Assembly (NCBI RefSeq): GCF_905212365.1
Contig: NZ_CAJMEH010000002.1
Span: forward strand, 10,145-74,144
Source of the DNA: an uncultured Phascolarctobacterium sp.
GTDB lineage: Bacteria; Bacillota; Negativicutes; Acidaminococcales; Acidaminococcaceae
DNA length: 64,000 nucleotides
Direction: 5' to 3'
Shown: in pieces, positions 59,748 through 64,000 of the stretch
Position numbering within the stretch: the first letter of the stretch is position 1
How the letters are laid out: every line of letters starts with the position of its first letter
Program-made: the position numbers and the translations under genes
The notes under the pieces: generated by a model
Seen by the model: the letters and a program-made list of their open reading frames with translations, nothing else
What the model was told of the DNA's origin: nothing
Databases searched by the model: none

Positions 59748-60729
59748 GGCGCTCGCCTCCCTTCAGCGCGATTTCCGTTTCAGCGTCGTTCAGCCTGTAG
59801 TCCGTCAGGGGCGCAGGCGTAACGGCGTCCTCTCCCGCCTGATAAGCTCCAAAGAAGCTGTTAATATCCTTAATAAATTTCATATTCAAAAGCCCCAGCT
59901 TAACTCCCTGAGGACAAACGCGAGCGCACTCGCCGCAGCCCACGCAGCGCCCCGCTACGTGATAGGCGCGGATAATATGAAAGAGCTGCTCCTCCACCGG
60001 GTCGGCATAGGCCTTGCCTGCTACCGGAGAATCCGGCTTGTCAAAAATGCACTGCTCGCAGCTGCACGCCGGACAAATATCGCGGCAGGCGTTGCAGCGA
60101 ATACATTTGCTCAGCTCCTGCTGCCAAAAGGCAAAGCGTTCCTCCGCGCTCATGGTCTCCACAGCCTTCACCCCGGCAAATTTATCGCCGGTAAACGCAG
60201 GCGTTTCCAAGGGCTGGCCCAGCTCGTCGTCGGCAATTTTATAAGCGCTGCCCTTGCACATTCTGCACTTATCCAGCAGTACCTCCCGCTTGGGCATAGT
60301 TAAATTGCCCGCGGCAGTAGTCACCTGCACCTGCTCGCCGTCGCAGACTACCTTAACGATAGCCTTCGCTCCAGCCGCTTTAATTTTCTTAATATCGACC
60401 ATACCGGAGCAGGGCGTACCCACTGCGTAAACCAGCTCCCGCTTTACGCGGTGGTCCTTCAAAAGCTGGTTTAACCCATAAGTATCGCAGGGTTTGAGAA
60501 AGACTGCCGTTCTTAAACCCCTGCGGCTGGTCTGCATCAAATACTTGCTTAAATTGGCAGGACAAAACTCATCGTACACAATCTCCTGGCAAGCTTCCGC
60601 GTCGGCAAAAAAAGCCGGCGCATTATCATAAAAGAATTCGCCGCTGCGCCAGGCCAGCACCCGTTCCACCGTGCCGTCGCCCAAGAGCTTAGCGGCCTTT
60701 TCCCGCATCAGCTTATTTATTTCGCGCAT
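59740..60729 (-). CDS. flxC: 4Fe-4S electron-transfer subunit (FlxC / FrhB-like)
   Basis: A 329-residue protein of the coenzyme F420 hydrogenase beta-like group. TAVFLKPCDTYGLNQLLKDHRV near residue 75 and VYAVGTPCSGMVDI are the family blocks. Two C-terminal ferredoxin motifs are CIRCNACRDICPACSC and CVGCGECARVCPQG. ATG 60729 is chosen because GAGGG lies 7 bases upstream; the open frame runs on to 60831 inside the mvhD gene, which it would overlap too far. It overlaps mvhD by 13 bases. Confidence 0.82.
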   Translation of the reverse strand: MREINKLMREKAAKLLGDGTVERVLAWRSGEFFYDNAPAFFADAEACQEIVYDEFCPANLSKYLMQTSRRGLRTAVFLKPCDTYGLNQLLKDHRVKRELVYAVGTPCSGMVDIKKIKAAGAKAIVKVVCDGEQVQVTTAAGNLTMPKREVLLDKCRMCKGSAYKIADDELGQPLETPAFTGDKFAGVKAVETMSAEERFAFWQQELSKCIRCNACRDICPACSCEQCIFDKPDSPVAGKAYADPVEEQLFHIIRAYHVAGRCVGCGECARVCPQGVKLGLLNMKFIKDINSFFGAYQAGEDAVTPAPLTDYRLNDAETEIALKGGERHV

Positions 60730-61157
60730 CGCAAATCCCTCAACTTTACATTTTCTCCCAACGCGGCAATATGCTCCGCAAAATCGTTCATTACCTGGGC
60801 AAAACGCGCGCCCTCCGCGGCGCTGACCCATTCTACGCGAAAACGCTCCCCGGCTACTCCCAGATAATTAAGCATACCTAAAAGCAGCGTCATGCGGCGG
60901 CGGGTAAAATAATTGCCCGTCGTATAATGACAATCTCCTGGATGGCAGCCGCACAAAATCACGCCGTCCGCGCCGCGGGCAAAAGCGCGCAGAATAAACA
61001 AGGGATTAACTCTGCACGAGCAGGGCACCTTGATAATTTTAATGTTGGCCGGATAACTCTTACGGGCAGTACCTGCTCCGTCCGCACCGGCATAGCTGCA
61101 CCAATTACAGCAAAAGGCTACTATTTTCGGTTCGTAGGTGCTCTTAGCTTCTAACAT
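60717..61157 (-). CDS. flxD: MvhD/FlxD-type [2Fe-2S] subunit
   Basis: A 146-residue protein of the F420-non-reducing hydrogenase delta (MvhD) family, the adaptor delivering electrons to HdrA. Conserved Cys lie in AFCCNWCSYAGAD, IKVPCSCRVNP and GVILCGCHPGDCHY. No MvhA/MvhG hydrogenase genes are near; Flx genes follow, so NADH rather than H2 is the likely donor. It overlaps the hdrA end by 7 bases. Confidence 0.9.
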   Translation of the reverse strand: MLEAKSTYEPKIVAFCCNWCSYAGADGAGTARKSYPANIKIIKVPCSCRVNPLFILRAFARGADGVILCGCHPGDCHYTTGNYFTRRRMTLLLGMLNYLGVAGERFRVEWVSAAEGARFAQVMNDFAEHIAALGENVKLRDLRCAK

Positions 61158-63139
61158 AACGCATCCACCTCCGCCAAAATCTGTCGGTTAGTAAAGCCCT
61201 TGAGGTCCATGGAGCCGCTGGGGCAGGCCACCGTGCAGGCGCCGCAGCCCTGGCACAGCGCCGGGTTCACCACGGCCACCATGCGTTCCTCCCGCACGCC
61301 AGTCAAGGCTATCACCGTTTTGGCCTCGTAGCTGATAGCGCCGTAGGGACATACATGGGCGCAGGTCTGACAGCCGCTGCAAATATTTTCCTGGCACTCG
61401 GCAATGCAGGGGTTAGTCGCCAAATGATCCTTGGCTAAAAGACCGATAACCTTAGCCGCGGCAGCTCCGGCCTGCGAAACAGTTTCCGGAATATCCTTGG
61501 GTCCCTGGCACATACCTGACAAAAAGATGCCTGCCGTCGGGCTTTCTACCGGACGCAGCTTAGGATGAGCTTCCACATAAAAATCGTCGTTATCGATGCT
61601 GGCCGTCAGCATGGTAGCCAGCCTGCGCGCTTCGGGAGCAGGCTGCACTGCCGCCGCCAGCACCACCAAATCGGGATGCAGAGTCAGCTGCCTGCCGCTG
61701 TTCAAATCGCTGGCCTGCAAGGTAATTTTACCATTGCCGTCGGTCACGACCTTGCCAACCTGCCCGCGCACATAATGCACGCCGTATTCCTCCACGGCGC
61801 GGCGCTGAAATTCGTCAAAGCCCTTGCCGGGAGTACGCACGTCTATATAAAAAACGGTTACGTCTATATTAGGATATTTTTCACGGATATACATGGCATG
61901 CTTGGCGTTATACATACAGCAAATCTTGCTGCAATAGCTCTTGCCCCGCTCCGAAGTATCGCGCGAACCCACGCAGGAAACGATAACGACGGACTCCGGC
62001 TCCTTACCGCTGGACGGGCACACTAAATGCCCCTCCGTAGGCCCCGCCGCGTTAGTCAGCCGTTCCAGCTGCAGCGAAGTGATAACGTCCTTGCTTTCGC
62101 CCCAGCCTAAATCGGCAAATTTATCCAAGGGCATCTGCTCAAAGCCTGTTGCCAGCACAATAGCGCCGTATTTTTCACTGAACAGCTCGTCCTGCTGCGT
62201 GTAATCGATAGCCTCGCAGGGACAAAGCTTGGAGCAGATACCGCACTTACCGGTTTTGAATTTAATGCAGGCCTCGCGGTCGATAACCGGCACCTTGGGA
62301 ATGGCCTGCGCAAAGGGAATATAAATTGCGCCGCGGTTTTTCAAGCCCATATCAAACTCGCTGGGAGTTTTGCGAGACGGGCATTTTTCCGTACACACGC
62401 CGCAGCCGCTGCACATATCTTCCTTCACGCTGCGCGCCTTGCGGCGAATAGTCACGTCGAAATTGCCCACATAGCCGCTCACGCCTTCCACCTCGCTGTA
62501 GGTGTACAGCGTAATATTTTCGTGCTGAGCTGCGTCCACCATTTTGGGCGTCAGAATACAGGCGCTGCAGTCCAGCGTCGGAAAGGTCTTATCCAGCTGC
62601 GCCATACGTCCGCCAATGGTCGGCTCCTTTTCCACAATATCCACCTTATAGCCCGCTTCGGCAATATCCAGTGCCGTCTGGATACCGGCGATACCGCCGC
62701 CGATTACCAGCGCCCGCTTCACCACGTTGCTGCGCCCCGCCTGCAGCGGCGCGTTAAAGCGCACCTTAGCCACCGCCGCCTTAGCCAGCTTTATCGCCTT
62801 AGCCGTAGCCGCAGCCTTATCCTTTAAAACCCACGAGCACTGTTCGCGAATATTCGCTATCTCCACCATATAGGGGTTAATGCCGATGCCCTCCGCGCAT
62901 TTGCGGAAGGTGGCTTCGTGCATCCGCGGCGAACAGGAACAAACCACCAAACGGTTCAGGCCATACTCCCGCACTGCCTGCCGAATCAGCTCCTGCCCCT
63001 GCTCGGAGCACATATATTTATAATCAACGGCATAGGCTACGTCAGGAATCTGCCTGACGGCCTCCACAACCTGGGCAACATCCACCGTGCCGGCGATATT
63101 GCTGCCGCACCAACATACAAAAACACCTATTTTTTGCAC
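61151..63139 (-). CDS. hdrA: Heterodisulfide reductase subunit A (HdrA), flavin-containing
   Basis: A 662-residue HdrA. N-terminal domain IGVFVCWCGSNIAGT; FAD-binding ALVIGGGIAGIQTALDIAEAG (about 148); TLDCSACILTPKM; cluster motifs MCSGCGVCTEKCP and CGICSKLCPCEAID; the later CVGSRD, YCSKICCMYNAKHAM; and C-terminal ferredoxins ICSGCQTCAHVCP and CQGCGACTVACP. In methanogens and sulfate reducers HdrA's FAD bifurcates electrons between a low-potential ferredoxin and HdrBC. All expected domains are present. Confidence 0.94.
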   Translation of the reverse strand: MQKIGVFVCWCGSNIAGTVDVAQVVEAVRQIPDVAYAVDYKYMCSEQGQELIRQAVREYGLNRLVVCSCSPRMHEATFRKCAEGIGINPYMVEIANIREQCSWVLKDKAAATAKAIKLAKAAVAKVRFNAPLQAGRSNVVKRALVIGGGIAGIQTALDIAEAGYKVDIVEKEPTIGGRMAQLDKTFPTLDCSACILTPKMVDAAQHENITLYTYSEVEGVSGYVGNFDVTIRRKARSVKEDMCSGCGVCTEKCPSRKTPSEFDMGLKNRGAIYIPFAQAIPKVPVIDREACIKFKTGKCGICSKLCPCEAIDYTQQDELFSEKYGAIVLATGFEQMPLDKFADLGWGESKDVITSLQLERLTNAAGPTEGHLVCPSSGKEPESVVIVSCVGSRDTSERGKSYCSKICCMYNAKHAMYIREKYPNIDVTVFYIDVRTPGKGFDEFQRRAVEEYGVHYVRGQVGKVVTDGNGKITLQASDLNSGRQLTLHPDLVVLAAAVQPAPEARRLATMLTASIDNDDFYVEAHPKLRPVESPTAGIFLSGMCQGPKDIPETVSQAGAAAAKVIGLLAKDHLATNPCIAECQENICSGCQTCAHVCPYGAISYEAKTVIALTGVREERMVAVVNPALCQGCGACTVACPSGSMDLKGFTNRQILAEVDALC

Positions 63140-63150
63140 GAGGATACCTC

Positions 63151-63540
63151 CTACTTATTATATTTTCTGAAGGCTGCCACCAACGCCTGCTGCGGCATAT
63201 CAGCCGGATAATGCTCCAGCTGTTCGGCAGCCAGCCTGTTTCCTCCCTGCTGGCGAATAGCCGCCAAGCGCGCAGCCTCCATCACGGCCGCTGGGCTAAC
63301 GCCACGGGGACAACGCTGCTCGCAGGCCATGCAGGACACGCAGCTCCAAGGCGCGGTCGCAGCCAACAGATCGTCGCCATGGCCGCAAATCGCTTCCCAA
63401 ACCATCCGGTGCGGCAGCAAATCCATCGCTTCGGCGGCAGGACAAGCAGCGCTGCAGCGGCCGCACTGCATACAGTGCCGCACATCGGTGCCGGACAAGG
63501 TCAGAATATATTCGGCCATAGCCCTACTATTCAGCTCCAT
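63151..63540 (-). CDS. hdrC: Heterodisulfide reductase subunit C (HdrC)
   Basis: A 129-residue ferredoxin-like subunit with two [4Fe-4S] motifs: CMQCGRCSAACPAA (about residue 23) and CVSCMACEQRCPRG (about residue 70). It carries electrons from HdrA to HdrB. ATG 63540 is chosen with AAGGAGG 8 bases upstream; a GTG three codons earlier overlaps the site. It overlaps hdrB by 14 bases. Confidence 0.9.
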   Translation of the reverse strand: MELNSRAMAEYILTLSGTDVRHCMQCGRCSAACPAAEAMDLLPHRMVWEAICGHGDDLLAATAPWSCVSCMACEQRCPRGVSPAAVMEAARLAAIRQQGGNRLAAEQLEHYPADMPQQALVAAFRKYNK

Positions 63541-64000
63541 CTGCCGCACCTCCTTCGTCCAGGCCCAAGGCCTCTGCCAACAGCTCCGTAAAGTACAGCA
63601 CAGGCAGGCTGCCGGGCTTACCGTTAGCCACTAAATTATAAGCGCACAGCGGGCAAGCCGTAATCAGCTCCTGCGCGCCCTTACCGGCAGCGTTTTCTTT
63701 AATTTTGTCTACCATGCGGCGGCACAAAGCCTCGTTAGTCACCGCCAGATATCCGGCGCAGCATTCGTTGCGCATAGCGTAAGACACCGGCGCAGCGCCC
63801 AGCGCTTTAAGAAAGTTCTCCAAAATAGTTGGACGCTCCGGGTCGTCCATGGTCATAATCTGTCCCGGCCTGAGCAGCATACAGCCATAATAAGCGCCTG
63901 CCGCTCTTCCCTTTAGGGGCTTAACCACCTTTTGCGCCAGCGCTTCCCATCCCACATGGTCGCGCAGCACCTCCAAATAATGCAGCACCTTCGTTTCGCC
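63527..64000 (-). CDS. hdrB: Heterodisulfide reductase subunit B (HdrB), partial at window edge
   Basis: The frame is open to the window end, so only the C-terminal 157 residues are present; a start at 63988 (GTG) is internal because the reading continues upstream as GETKVLHYLEVL, a typical HdrB stretch. The second CCG domain is visible: AYYGCMLLRPG, RNECCAGYLA and ITACPLCAYNL, which bind a non-cubane [4Fe-4S] cluster in methanogen HdrB. Its substrate here is unknown; the organism should lack CoM and CoB. Confidence 0.92.
   Translation of the reverse strand, partial: GETKVLHYLEVLRDHVGWEALAQKVVKPLKGRAAGAYYGCMLLRPGQIMTMDDPERPTILENFLKALGAAPVSYAMRNECCAGYLAVTNEALCRRMVDKIKENAAGKGAQELITACPLCAYNLVANGKPGSLPVLYFTELLAEALGLDEGGAADGAE

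Noticed and set aside
58710..60729. Anaerobic sulfite reductase or hydrogenase operon
   Set aside because: The AsrA/AsrB- and FrhB-like subunits are present, but no sirohaem subunit or NiFe/FeFe catalytic subunit adjoins; hdrA and mvhD fit an Flx-Hdr complex better.
1..64000. CRISPR arrays, rRNA genes, transposases or phage genes
   Set aside because: No regularly spaced repeats, rRNA-like stretches, transposase DDE motifs or phage structural proteins were seen.

Overview
The window reads as a chromosomal segment of a diderm Firmicute of the class Negativicutes. Signature gene order supports this: a near-complete lipid A/Kdo pathway, lptFG-lptB-lptA-lptC, three Skp/OmpH-like genes, bamA, tamB, tolC and an mlaD-mlaF-mlaE set, all on one strand and interleaved with mreB and murA. 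Every gene recognised is on the minus strand, so transcription runs from high to low coordinates. The genus cannot be settled by eye; an anaerobic, amino-acid- or organic-acid-fermenting member is plausible from the Hdr/Flx/fumarate-reductase operon.

Layout in coordinate order. (1) 1-11.3 kb: AT-rich accessory surface-polysaccharide region. It holds a Stealth-like start at the edge, a PIG-L deacetylase, an O-antigen ligase, an OCH1-type and a GT8 glycosyltransferase, two phosphoethanolamine-transferase-like sulfatase-fold enzymes and a GT2 enzyme, interrupted by an AlbA/Schlafen-type gene with a decayed paralogue. Three of the surface genes are broken by single-base frameshifts, one of them exactly in a G8 tract. 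(2) 11.4-13.2 kb: a small remnant island bounded by a 61-bp direct repeat of the 3' end of tRNA-Ser(GCU); it carries an MNT/HEPN pair and a RelB/DinJ antitoxin but no integrase. A second tRNA-Ser(UGA) follows. (3) 13.4-15.7 kb: FchA/FtcD-type cyclodeaminase family protein, RuvC/YqgF-like protein, DUF3084 protein. (4) 15.7-33.6 kb: LPS export (lptFG, lptB, lptA, lptC), lipid A and Kdo synthesis (lpxL-type, kdsC, kdsD, kdsA, kdsB, a waaA-lpxK fusion, msbA, lpxB, lpxI, lpxA, fabZ, lpxC, a second lpxL-type, lpxD). (5) 33.6-49.3 kb: outer-membrane protein and lipid homeostasis (three OmpH-like, a beta-rich protein, bamA, a one-TM protein, a sigma-70-family factor, tamB, tolC, mlaD with a fused C-terminal beta-rich domain, mlaF, mlaE). 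(6) 49.3-55.3 kb: S55-type peptidase, AMIN/NAGPA exported protein, mreB/mbl, murA and a 61-residue protein. (7) 55.5-64 kb: an energy-metabolism operon hdrB(partial)-hdrC-hdrA-mvhD/flxD-flxC-flxB-flxA followed by fumarate-reductase-like iron-sulfur and flavoprotein genes.

How it works together: regions 4-6 supply most of the machinery to make Kdo2-lipid A, flip it (MsbA), export it (Lpt), insert beta-barrels (OmpH, BamA, TamB), move phospholipids (Mla) and build the wall. Regions 1-2 are the variable layer that would decorate the surface. Region 7 is the strongest candidate for something under-described: an NADH-fed, HdrA-based, probably electron-bifurcating complex whose operon ends in a soluble fumarate-reductase-type module, so the high-potential acceptor could be fumarate or another enoate. 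Function calls come from motifs and family knowledge without database searching; promoters and terminators are visual pattern calls.
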